14,884 nt of DNA from Bacillota bacterium (GTDB lineage: Bacteria > Bacillota > UBA994), in assembly GCA_018725275.1 (NCBI GenBank), contig QLUC01000032.1, positions 1-14,884 on the forward strand, read 5' to 3'. Each line of letters begins with the position of its first letter. The stretch's first letter is position 1. The notes below the pieces were generated by a model, which made no database searches, had not been told where the DNA came from, and worked only from the letters and a program-made list of their open reading frames with translations. The translations under genes were made by a program, and so were the position numbers. This document shows, in pieces, positions 1 through 7,103 of this stretch.

Positions 1-67
1 GGTCGATATGACCAATCGTACCTACGTTTACATGTGGCTTGTTGCGCTCAAATTTCTTCTTTGCCAT
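1..67 (-). CDS. tuf: Elongation factor Tu, N-terminal fragment (second tuf copy)
   Basis: The first 22 codons of an EF-Tu gene run off the left edge of the window. The peptide begins MAKKKFERNKPHVNVGTIGH, the typical EF-Tu start leading into the P-loop of the GTPase domain, which itself is outside the window. EF-Tu carries aminoacyl-tRNA to the ribosomal A site in the cytoplasm. The ATG lies 16 bases after the fusA stop and is preceded by GGGAGG at a good distance, so it is co-transcribed with fusA as the last visible gene of the str unit. The end of another tuf copy lies at 14820-14884. Identity is very likely although only the N-terminus is present. Confidence 0.96.
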   Translation of the reverse strand, partial: MAKKKFERNKPHVNVGTIGHID

Positions 68-83
68 CTTCGTAACCTCCCAA

Positions 84-2150
84 CTAACGTTTTAAAATAG
101 CTTCACTGACTGACTTTGGAACCTCTTCGTAAGCGGCGAATTCCATGGTGTAGTTACCGCGGCCCTGGGTCCGCGAGCGCAGGTCAGTAGCATAGCCAAA
201 CATTTCGGCCAGAGGCACTGCTCCCCGCACTATTTGCGCACCGCTACGCGCTTCGATACCCTCGATGCGACCGCGGCGCGAGGTAATGTCGCCCAAGACA
301 TCTCCCATATACTCTTCACCAACCACCACTTCAACCTTCATGACCGGCTCGAGCAGCACTGGATTAGACTTGGCCATGGCGCTCTTAAAAGACATCGAGG
401 CGGCAATCTTAAAGGCCATTTCCGAGGAGTCGACATCATGGTAGCTGCCGTCGTAGAGTGTCGCCTTGAGGTCCACCACCGGATAACCGGCCAAAATACC
501 GCTCTGCAGAGCTTCTTCGATGCCGTCGTTGATGGCGTTCCAGTACTCTCTGGGGACCGACCCACCCACAACCTTGCTCTCAAACTGGTAACCGGAGGCG
601 GGGGGCAGGGGCTCAAACTCCACCCACACATGGCCAAACTGTCCGCGACCACCGCTTTGCCGCACAAAACGCCCTTCGGAGCGCACCGTGTTGCGGAAAG
701 CCTCACGATAAGCAACCTGCGGCCTGCCGACGGTACAACCCACCTTGAACTCGCGTTTCAATCTGTCCACAATGATGTCTAGGTGCAGCTCGCCCATGCC
801 GTGAATGATGGTTTGTCCGGTCTCGGCATCGGTGTTCATGCGGAAGGTCGGGTCTTCTTCGGCCAGACGCATGAGGGCGGCCCCTAGTTTGTCTTGATCA
901 GCCTTGGTGTTCGGCTCAATGCTCTGCGCAATCACCGGCTGGGGGAACTTAATCGACTCCAAAATGAGTTGGTGGGCATCGTCACAGAGAGTGTCACCGG
1001 TCGTCGTGTCCTTGAGCCCTACCACGGCGGCGATGTCGCCGGCGAATACTTCGCTGATTTCCTCGCGGTGGTTAGCATGCATTCTGAGCACTCTACCCAC
1101 TCTCTCGCGCTTACCCTTGGTGGAATTGTAGACATAGCTGCCCGCGGCGAGCCTTCCCGAGTAGACCCTAAAGTAAGCCAGTTTGCCCACATAGGGGTCA
1201 GAGACAATCTTAAAGGCTAAAGCCGAAAAAGGTGCGGTATCACTTACTTCCCGGGTGACCTCATCTTCCGTGCGCGGGACAATGCCAACCACCGGAGGCA
1301 AATCAAGCGGCGAGGGCAGGTAGTCCACGACGGCATCAAGCAGGTTTTGTACGCCCTTGTTGCGATAACTAGAGCCGACCAGCACCGGAATGATGGCGCC
1401 GGAGAGCACGGCTTTGCGTAGGGACGCTTTCACCTCAGCGGGGGTTATTTCCTCGCCCTCTAGATAACGGAGCATAAACTCCTCATCGTGCAAGGCGACG
1501 TTCTCGACTAGCTCATGGCGAGCCGCCCGAACTGCCCCGAGCATGTCCGCGGGGACTTCCCGCTCTTCTACTTCCTTGCCCTCATCATCTAGATAGATGA
1601 TAGCCAACTCGCGGACGAGATCGACCATGCCCTTAAAGGTATCTTCGGTGCCGATGGGCAGCTGGATGGGAATGGCTGTCGCCCCTAATCTCTCCCTCAT
1701 CATAGACACTACCCGTTCAAAATTGGCCCCGAGGGTGTCCATTTTGTTCACATAGGCTATGCGCGGCACGCGATACTTATCAGCCTGTCTCCAGACCGTT
1801 TCGGACTGGGGTTCTACGCCGCCCTTGGCGCAAAACACGGCCACGGCCCCATCTAGAATGCGCAGACTGCGCTCAACTTCGACTGTAAAGTCCACGTGCC
1901 CGGGCGTATCGATAATATTGACTTGAAAACCGCGCCATCGACAGGTGGTGGCCGCCGAGGTAATGGTGATTCCTCGCTCCTGCTCTTGGATCATCCAGTC
2001 CATCGTCGCAGCGCCTTCGTGTACTTCCCCGAGCTTGTGAGTTCGGCCGGTATAAAACAAAATGCGCTCTGTCGTCGTTGTCTTGCCAGCATCAATGTGC
2101 GCCATTATGCCAATGTTCCTGATATTAGCCAATGTAATCTCTCTCGGCAT
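84..2150 (-). CDS. fusA: Elongation factor G
   Basis: Translational GTPase of 688 residues, the usual EF-G length. It moves tRNAs and mRNA through the ribosome after peptide bond formation and, with RRF, helps recycle ribosomes. Visible motifs are the P-loop AHIDAGKTT (residues 17-25), switch I with RGITI (59-63), DTPGH (81-85) and NKMD (135-138). The C-terminal half contains HGMGELHLDI, GGRGQFGHV and GRIEGIEARSG, which fit domains III to V of canonical EF-G. The ATG at 2150 was chosen over an upstream in-frame start because GGGAGG lies just before it and the protein then starts MPREITLANIRNIG, as in relatives. It sits 38 bases after rpsG and 16 bases before tuf. I see no sign of truncation or of being a divergent paralogue. 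Confidence 0.98.
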   Translation of the reverse strand: MPREITLANIRNIGIMAHIDAGKTTTTERILFYTGRTHKLGEVHEGAATMDWMIQEQERGITITSAATTCRWRGFQVNIIDTPGHVDFTVEVERSLRILDGAVAVFCAKGGVEPQSETVWRQADKYRVPRIAYVNKMDTLGANFERVVSMMRERLGATAIPIQLPIGTEDTFKGMVDLVRELAIIYLDDEGKEVEEREVPADMLGAVRAARHELVENVALHDEEFMLRYLEGEEITPAEVKASLRKAVLSGAIIPVLVGSSYRNKGVQNLLDAVVDYLPSPLDLPPVVGIVPRTEDEVTREVSDTAPFSALAFKIVSDPYVGKLAYFRVYSGRLAAGSYVYNSTKGKRERVGRVLRMHANHREEISEVFAGDIAAVVGLKDTTTGDTLCDDAHQLILESIKFPQPVIAQSIEPNTKADQDKLGAALMRLAEEDPTFRMNTDAETGQTIIHGMGELHLDIIVDRLKREFKVGCTVGRPQVAYREAFRNTVRSEGRFVRQSGGRGQFGHVWVEFEPLPPASGYQFESKVVGGSVPREYWNAINDGIEEALQSGILAGYPVVDLKATLYDGSYHDVDSSEMAFKIAASMSFKSAMAKSNPVLLEPVMKVEVVVGEEYMGDVLGDITSRRGRIEGIEARSGAQIVRGAVPLAEMFGYATDLRSRTQGRGNYTMEFAAYEEVPKSVSEAILKR

Positions 2151-2188
2151 GACAGTCCCTCCCTTCTGACGCAATGTCGATTAATTTC

Positions 2189-2659
2189 TTACCACCGGTA
2201 ATGCGCAAAGGCCTTGTTAGCCTCGGCCATCTTATGCGTATCCTCACGCTTTTTAATGGCAGCACCCATGCCCTGGGCCGCGTCAAAAATTTCTCCGGCC
2301 AGGCGCTCTTCCATAGTCTTTTCCCCTCTCGCCCGCGAATATTGGACCACCCAACGGATGGACAACATCTTCTGGCGCTCAGGAGCCACTTCAACCGGCA
2401 CTTGGTAGGTAGCACCACCGACACGGCGCGGTTTGACCTCGACTAGGGGCGAGACGTTCTTGATTGCGGCTTCGAAGACTTCCATGGCGGGTTTACCGGT
2501 CTTCTCGCGCACTCGCTCCATGGCATCATAGAAGATACCTTGGGCGATGCCACGCTTGCCATCATACATTAGTTTGTTAATGAAGCGAGTGACGAACTTG
2601 CTGTTGTAAATCGGATCAGGCAAGACATCACGCTTCGGAACCGGACCTTTTCTTGGCAT
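2189..2659 (-). CDS. rpsG: 30S ribosomal protein S7
   Basis: Small-subunit protein S7, exactly 156 residues as in most bacteria. It nucleates folding of the 16S rRNA 3' major domain (the 30S head) and contacts mRNA and tRNA near the E site. The sequence has VEVKPRRVGGATYQVPVEV in the central region, the family hallmark, and the conserved end ANKAFAHYRW. The start at 2659 is preceded by AAGGAGGG at proper distance; a slightly longer reading would add only six residues that include the ribosome binding site. It lies between rpsL (63-base gap with a strong hairpin) and fusA (38-base gap). In enterobacteria S7 is the autoregulator of the str operon; whether that holds here is unknown. Confidence 0.98.
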   Translation of the reverse strand: MPRKGPVPKRDVLPDPIYNSKFVTRFINKLMYDGKRGIAQGIFYDAMERVREKTGKPAMEVFEAAIKNVSPLVEVKPRRVGGATYQVPVEVAPERQKMLSIRWVVQYSRARGEKTMEERLAGEIFDAAQGMGAAIKKREDTHKMAEANKAFAHYRW

Positions 2660-2691
2660 ATTTTTTCCCTCCTTCACAACAATGTGTTACT

Positions 2692-2714
2692 CGCTTGCTA
2701 AGCACTAGCAAGCG
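2692..2714 (-). other. Perfect 9-bp hairpin between rpsL and rpsG
   Basis: A perfect inverted repeat, CGCTTGCTA and TAGCAAGCG with a 5-base loop, sits in the 63-base gap between the rpsL stop and the rpsG ribosome binding site. No T-run follows on the minus strand, so it is not a standard intrinsic terminator. It could be an mRNA processing or stability element, or a site for S7-type translational control. The structure is plain in the sequence; the role is inference. Confidence 0.6.
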
Positions 2715-2722
2715 CAGGGCGA

Positions 2723-3130
2723 CTATTTCTTACCACCCTTAGCCTTGGCCTGAACGGCCTGTTTGCCACGCTTGGCGCCATACTTAGAGCGTCCCTGACC
2801 GCGGTTTTGTACTCCGCCGGCGTCAAGAGTGCCGCGCACGATGTGGTAACGCACACCGGGCAGGTCTTTCACGCGACCGCCGCGCACTAGGACTGAGGAA
2901 TGCTCCTGCAAGTTGTGACCAATGCCTGGAATGTAGGCAGTGACCTCAAGACCATTGGTGAGACGAACTCTGGCAATTTTGCGAATGGCAGAGTTTGGCT
3001 TCTTGGGGTTCATGGTCTTTACTTGGACACAGACGCCGCGCCTCTGCGGACAACTCTGCAAATGAGCAGACTTCGACTTCTTTTCTAGCACTTGACGACC
3101 TTGGCGCACTAATTGACTGATTGTGGGCAT
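2723..3130 (-). CDS. rpsL: 30S ribosomal protein S12
   Basis: Small-subunit protein S12, 135 residues, located at the decoding centre where it monitors codon-anticodon pairing. It shows CPQRRGVC (27-34), the PNSA loop (45-48), GHNLQEHS (71-78) and RGGRVKDLPGVRYH (83-96). Lys43 and Lys88, where streptomycin resistance changes usually occur, are both unaltered, so the protein looks wild type for that trait. Asp89, the residue often methylthiolated, is present. The Gly/Lys-rich C-terminal tail is slightly longer than in E. coli. The start at 3130 follows AGGAGGTG at good spacing; an upstream in-frame ATG would include this site in the coding sequence. It is first in the str unit and has its own promoter and leader. 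Confidence 0.98.
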   Translation of the reverse strand: MPTISQLVRQGRQVLEKKSKSAHLQSCPQRRGVCVQVKTMNPKKPNSAIRKIARVRLTNGLEVTAYIPGIGHNLQEHSSVLVRGGRVKDLPGVRYHIVRGTLDAGGVQNRGQGRSKYGAKRGKQAVQAKAKGGKK

Positions 3131-3174
3131 ACATGCACCTCCTTCCATTATGGTTGAGCAATAGGGCATAAGTC

Positions 3175-3197
3175 CCCTGCCGCATCACACGGCAGGG
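3175..3197 (-). promoter_or_regulatory. GC-rich hairpin in the rpsL 5' leader
   Basis: A perfect 8-bp stem, CCCTGCCG and CGGCAGGG with a 7-base loop, lies about 35 bases downstream of the predicted rpsL transcription start and about 45 bases before the rpsL start codon. No U-run follows, so it is unlikely to be a simple terminator. It may be a translational control element, a stabilising 5' structure or part of a larger fold. The function is inferred. Confidence 0.55.
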
Positions 3198-3237
3198 TCC
3201 TGTTACCAACGATAGTATCAAAACGACACACTAAATG

Positions 3238-3266
3238 ATTATACGCCCTGCAACTATCTGTGTCAA
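3238..3266 (-). promoter_or_regulatory. Perfect-consensus sigma-A promoter for rpsL-rpsG-fusA-tuf
   Basis: On the minus strand TTGACA (3261-3266) is followed by a 17-base spacer and TATAAT (3238-3243), which matches the housekeeping sigma factor consensus at all 12 positions. It lies in the rpoC-rpsL gap, starting about 37 bases after the rpoC stop, and gives a leader of roughly 100 nt. No terminator is visible after rpoC, so str genes probably receive both read-through from rpoBC and strong initiation here. Confidence 0.9.
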
Positions 3267-3303
3267 CCGAAAAATCCAGCAACCCCAAGCTAATCTGTCA
3301 TTA

Positions 3304-6300
3304 CTATTCATTGACAGTAACGCGCTCCTGGGCGGCATGTTCCTTTTCTTGGTTGGCCACCACCACATTGATGTTGCGATAGCGGCTCATGCCGGTACCG
3401 GCGGGGATCAGTTTGCCGATGATGACGTTTTCTTTAAGACCAAGCAAGGGATCAATCTTGCCCTTGATGGCGGCATCGGTCAACACCTTGGTAGTCTCCT
3501 GGAAAGAAGCCGCCGACAAGAAGGAATCCGTGGCGAGTGAGGCCTTGGTAATGCCGAGGAGCACCGGCCTGGCCACCGCAGGATCGCCGCCTTCCATGAG
3601 GATGCGAGTGTTTGCCTCTTCAAAATCAAAGACATCAATGAGGCCACCCGGCAGGAGAAGGGTATCGCCGGAGTCTTCAATTTTGACCTTGCGCAGGATT
3701 TGTCGCACTATCACTTCGACATGCTTGTCGTTTATTTCGACACCCTGAGTGCGATAGACTTTTTGCACTTCCTTGAGGATATACCCCTGCACAGCGCGCA
3801 TGCCCTTAATTGCCAGCAGGTCGGAGGGATTGATTGGCCCATCGGTCAACTCATAGCCCGACTCCACCCATGCGCCCTCCTGCACCCGCAAACGCGAGCC
3901 ATAGGGGATGGGGTAGCTCTTTATCTCGCCTTCAAGACCGCGGATTTCGATCTCACGGCTCTTCTTTGTTTCTACGAAGTGCACCGTGCCATCTATTTCG
4001 CTGATAATGGCTTGCCCCTTCGGACGCCTCGCCTCGAACAGCTCTTCAACGCGGGGCAGACCCTGGGTAATATCATCAGTGCCGGCGACGCCACCGGTAT
4101 GGAAGGTGCGCATGGTCAACTGTGTGCCCGGCTCACCGATAGACTGCGCGGCAATGATACCGATGGCCTCGCCAATCTCCACCATGCCGCCGGTAGCCAA
4201 GTTGCGCCCATAGCACTTGATGCAAATGCCATAGCGACTCTTGCAAGTCAAGACGCTCCGAATATGCACTTGTTTGATGAGTCCCTCGGTGAGCGCTTGA
4301 CCGGCGCGCACCGCTTCACCGCGTTGAACGAGAATCCTTTGTTCCGGCGTGGACCGGAAAACCGTGTACTGGGTCCCATCCTTGGCGGTGATGGTCAGTT
4401 TGTCGTCATCGATACTCGCCACCGTACCGGCCTGAGTCGCCACGGCCACGCCGTAATTTACAATTTCTGCCGCGTCGTCGTCATCGATGAGTTCGCCTTC
4501 CCGCACGATAATCGGAGGCTCAGCCACAAAAGTTCCCGTCACAGCGTGGCGATGGGGCACGGCCTCTACGTTGGCCACCGCCATCCTGCCGATGATGCGA
4601 TCGGCAAGGTTCACAATGGTTTGTTTGCCGTCCTTGATGGCATCCACTACAATGCCCATGGTGGTGCCACAATCTGCCTCGCGGACAATGACATCTTGGG
4701 CGACATCCACGAGGCGTCGCGTCAGGTAGCCCGAATCCGCAGTGCGGATGGCGGTGTCGGCCGAACCTTTGCGCGCGCCATGAGTTGAGGTGAAGTACTC
4801 AATAACCGTGAGCCCTTCGCGGAAATTAGATTTAACCGGCAGTTCGATAATGCGCCCGAGCGGGTCGCTCATCAAGCCGCGCATACCTCCGAGCTGCGTG
4901 ATTTGACTCATATTGCCGCGTGCCCCGGAATCAACCATCATGAACATCGGGTTGAAGGTGGGCATCGCCTCGAGCAGTGCTTTTTGTACCTTGCCTGAGG
5001 TTTCACTCCAAATGGCGATAACGCTCTGGTATTTTTCGTCAGCACTCATGATGCCGCGGTTAAATGCCCGCTCGATCTTCGCCACTTGCTCTTCGGCTTG
5101 ACGCACGATTTCTTTCTTTTGGGGAGGAATGATCACGTCCGAGATGGCGATGCTTATACCTGACTTCGTGGCATATTCAAACCCCAGTACTTTAATCTTA
5201 TCGAGGACATCGGTCGTCACCGCATTGCCATGCCTGCGGTAGCATCTATCAACGATGTTGCGCATCACCTTTAGAGTGACGAGGTCGCTCATCTCTAGGT
5301 CGCAGGCCCGGTTCGGGTCGCGGCGGTCGACAAAGCCTAGGTCCTGCGGAATGGCCTCATTAAACATGATGCGGCCGATGGTGGCGTCTATTCTCCGGCG
5401 GACTGCGGTGCCGTCAAGAGCCTGGCGTTTGCGACGCACCTTGATGGGGGCATTGATGGCAATGACGCCTTCTTGGTAGGCCATAAGGGCTTCCTCGTCG
5501 CTGGCAAAGACTTTGCCCGCACCTTTGGCATCGGGGTCAAGACTCGTCAGGTAGTAACAGCCGAGGACCATGTCCTTCGTCGGGGTGACGACGGGTTTGC
5601 CGTCCTTGGGGTTTAAGAGATTGTTAGATGATAAGAGTAACAAGCGGGCCTCAGCTTGCGCCTCTGCCGACAGCGGCACATGCACCGCCATTTGGTCGCC
5701 ATCAAAGTCAGCATTATAGGCAGCACACACCAGCGGATGCAGCTTAATGGCGCGCCCCTCAACGAGGACAGGCTCAAAAGCTTGAATGCCCAGGCGGTGC
5801 AAGGTCGGAGCGCGATTAAGGAGCACGGGGTGGTCTTCGATAACTTCTTCTAGGACATCCCAGACCTCTTCGCTGACCCTCTCCACTTTGCGCTTGGCGC
5901 TCTTGATGTTTTGGGCAAAGCCCTCAGCCACGAGTTGTTTCATGACAAATGGCTTAAAGAGCTCAAGCGCCATCTCTTTCGGCAAACCGCACTCGTAGAG
6001 TTTGAGTTCGGGGCCGGCGACAATGACCGAGCGTCCGGAGTAGTCCACGCGCTTGCCCAAGAGGTTCTGCCGAAAACGTCCCTGCTTGCCCTTGAGCATA
6101 TCACTGAGCGACTTTAAGGGACGATTGCCGGGTCCGGTCACCGGCCTGCCGCGGCGGCCGTTGTCGATTAAAGCATCTACCGCTTCTTGCAGCATGCGCT
6201 TTTCATTGCGCACGATGATGTCGGGGGCGCCAAGCTCTAACAGTCGCTTCAAGCGATTGTTCCTATTGATGACCCGCCGGTACAGATCGTTTAAGTCACA

Positions 6301-7053
6301 GGTGGCAAATCGTCCGCCATCTAGTTGCACCATGGGGCGCAAATCCGGCGGAATGACCGGCACGACGTCAAAGATCATCCACTCCGGCCTATTGCCGGAT
6401 TTGCGAAAGGCCTCGGCGACTTCAAGGCGCCTGATAGCTCGGATGCGCCTTTGCCCGGTGGCTTCTAGCAGTTCCGCCCTTAACTCGCGCGACATGGCTT
6501 CTAAATCGATGCTCGTCAGGAGCTCACGAATGGCCTCGGCACCCATGCCGGCGCGAAAGGAGTGGCCATAGCGCTCACGGGATTCGCGATACTCGCTCTC
6601 GGTCAAGATCTGCTGGTCACTTAAAGCAGTCTCACCTTTTTCGAGCACCACATAGGACGCAAAGTAGAGGACCTTCTCGAGGAGGCGCGGCGACATATCG
6701 AGGATGAGACCCATGCGACTGGGTATGCCCTTGAAGTACCAGATATGCGATACCGGAGCCGCCAACTCTATATGCCCCATGCGCTCGCGGCGCACCTTGC
6801 TGCGAGTTACTTCGACGCCACAGCGATCACAAATAATGCCCTTGTAACGCACGCGCTTGTACTTGCCACAATTGCATTCCCAATCCTTGGTCGGACCAAA
6901 GATTTTCTCGCAGAAGAGCCCCTCCCTTTCGGGCTTAAGGGTGCGATAGTTGATGGTCTCAGGCTTCTTGACTTCACCCTTAGACCATTCTCTGATCTGA
7001 TTGGGCGACGCTAGACTAATGCTTATGGAATCAAACTCGTTCACATCCAGCAA
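3304..7053 (-). CDS. rpoC: DNA-directed RNA polymerase subunit beta'
   Basis: Largest polymerase core subunit, 1249 residues. It carries the catalytic Mg-binding loop NADFDGDQ (447-454). The first zinc ribbon uses Cys60, Cys62, Cys75 and Cys78; the second uses Cys795, Cys937, Cys944 and Cys947. The bridge-helix and trigger-loop region follows (IIAAQSIGEPGTQ, then TMRTFHTGG). About 50 residues longer than B. subtilis RpoC, it has roughly 68 extra residues between Cys795 and Cys937, described under findings. The chosen start is TTG at 7053: no in-frame ATG fits, GGGAAGGGAG lies upstream at good spacing, and the protein then begins MLDVNEFD like its relatives. The gene follows rpoB after 50 bases and is presumably co-transcribed with it. 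Confidence 0.98.
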   Translation of the reverse strand: MLDVNEFDSISISLASPNQIREWSKGEVKKPETINYRTLKPEREGLFCEKIFGPTKDWECNCGKYKRVRYKGIICDRCGVEVTRSKVRRERMGHIELAAPVSHIWYFKGIPSRMGLILDMSPRLLEKVLYFASYVVLEKGETALSDQQILTESEYRESRERYGHSFRAGMGAEAIRELLTSIDLEAMSRELRAELLEATGQRRIRAIRRLEVAEAFRKSGNRPEWMIFDVVPVIPPDLRPMVQLDGGRFATCDLNDLYRRVINRNNRLKRLLELGAPDIIVRNEKRMLQEAVDALIDNGRRGRPVTGPGNRPLKSLSDMLKGKQGRFRQNLLGKRVDYSGRSVIVAGPELKLYECGLPKEMALELFKPFVMKQLVAEGFAQNIKSAKRKVERVSEEVWDVLEEVIEDHPVLLNRAPTLHRLGIQAFEPVLVEGRAIKLHPLVCAAYNADFDGDQMAVHVPLSAEAQAEARLLLLSSNNLLNPKDGKPVVTPTKDMVLGCYYLTSLDPDAKGAGKVFASDEEALMAYQEGVIAINAPIKVRRKRQALDGTAVRRRIDATIGRIMFNEAIPQDLGFVDRRDPNRACDLEMSDLVTLKVMRNIVDRCYRRHGNAVTTDVLDKIKVLGFEYATKSGISIAISDVIIPPQKKEIVRQAEEQVAKIERAFNRGIMSADEKYQSVIAIWSETSGKVQKALLEAMPTFNPMFMMVDSGARGNMSQITQLGGMRGLMSDPLGRIIELPVKSNFREGLTVIEYFTSTHGARKGSADTAIRTADSGYLTRRLVDVAQDVIVREADCGTTMGIVVDAIKDGKQTIVNLADRIIGRMAVANVEAVPHRHAVTGTFVAEPPIIVREGELIDDDDAAEIVNYGVAVATQAGTVASIDDDKLTITAKDGTQYTVFRSTPEQRILVQRGEAVRAGQALTEGLIKQVHIRSVLTCKSRYGICIKCYGRNLATGGMVEIGEAIGIIAAQSIGEPGTQLTMRTFHTGGVAGTDDITQGLPRVEELFEARRPKGQAIISEIDGTVHFVETKKSREIEIRGLEGEIKSYPIPYGSRLRVQEGAWVESGYELTDGPINPSDLLAIKGMRAVQGYILKEVQKVYRTQGVEINDKHVEVIVRQILRKVKIEDSGDTLLLPGGLIDVFDFEEANTRILMEGGDPAVARPVLLGITKASLATDSFLSAASFQETTKVLTDAAIKGKIDPLLGLKENVIIGKLIPAGTGMSRYRNINVVVANQEKEHAAQERVTVNE

Positions 7054-7103
7054 AATGGTCGCTCCCTTCCCGTAAATTTGCAGAAAGTACCGATGATCGT
7101 CCC

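Noticed and set aside
536..566. Antibiotic resistance changes in RpoB or RpsL (RpoB residue numbers given)
   Set aside because: The rifampicin-pocket Asp, His and Ser residues and S12 Lys43 and Lys88 are all the sensitive type, so there is no sign of target-site resistance.
234..782. Plus-strand open frame of 182 codons opposite fusA
   Set aside because: Antisense shadow of the EF-G coding sequence; no family resemblance and no promoter seen.
3700..4788. Long plus-strand open frame (362 codons) opposite rpoC
   Set aside because: It lies wholly antisense to conserved rpoC codons, has no recognisable domain or convincing ribosome binding site, and such frames are common opposite GC-rich conserved genes.
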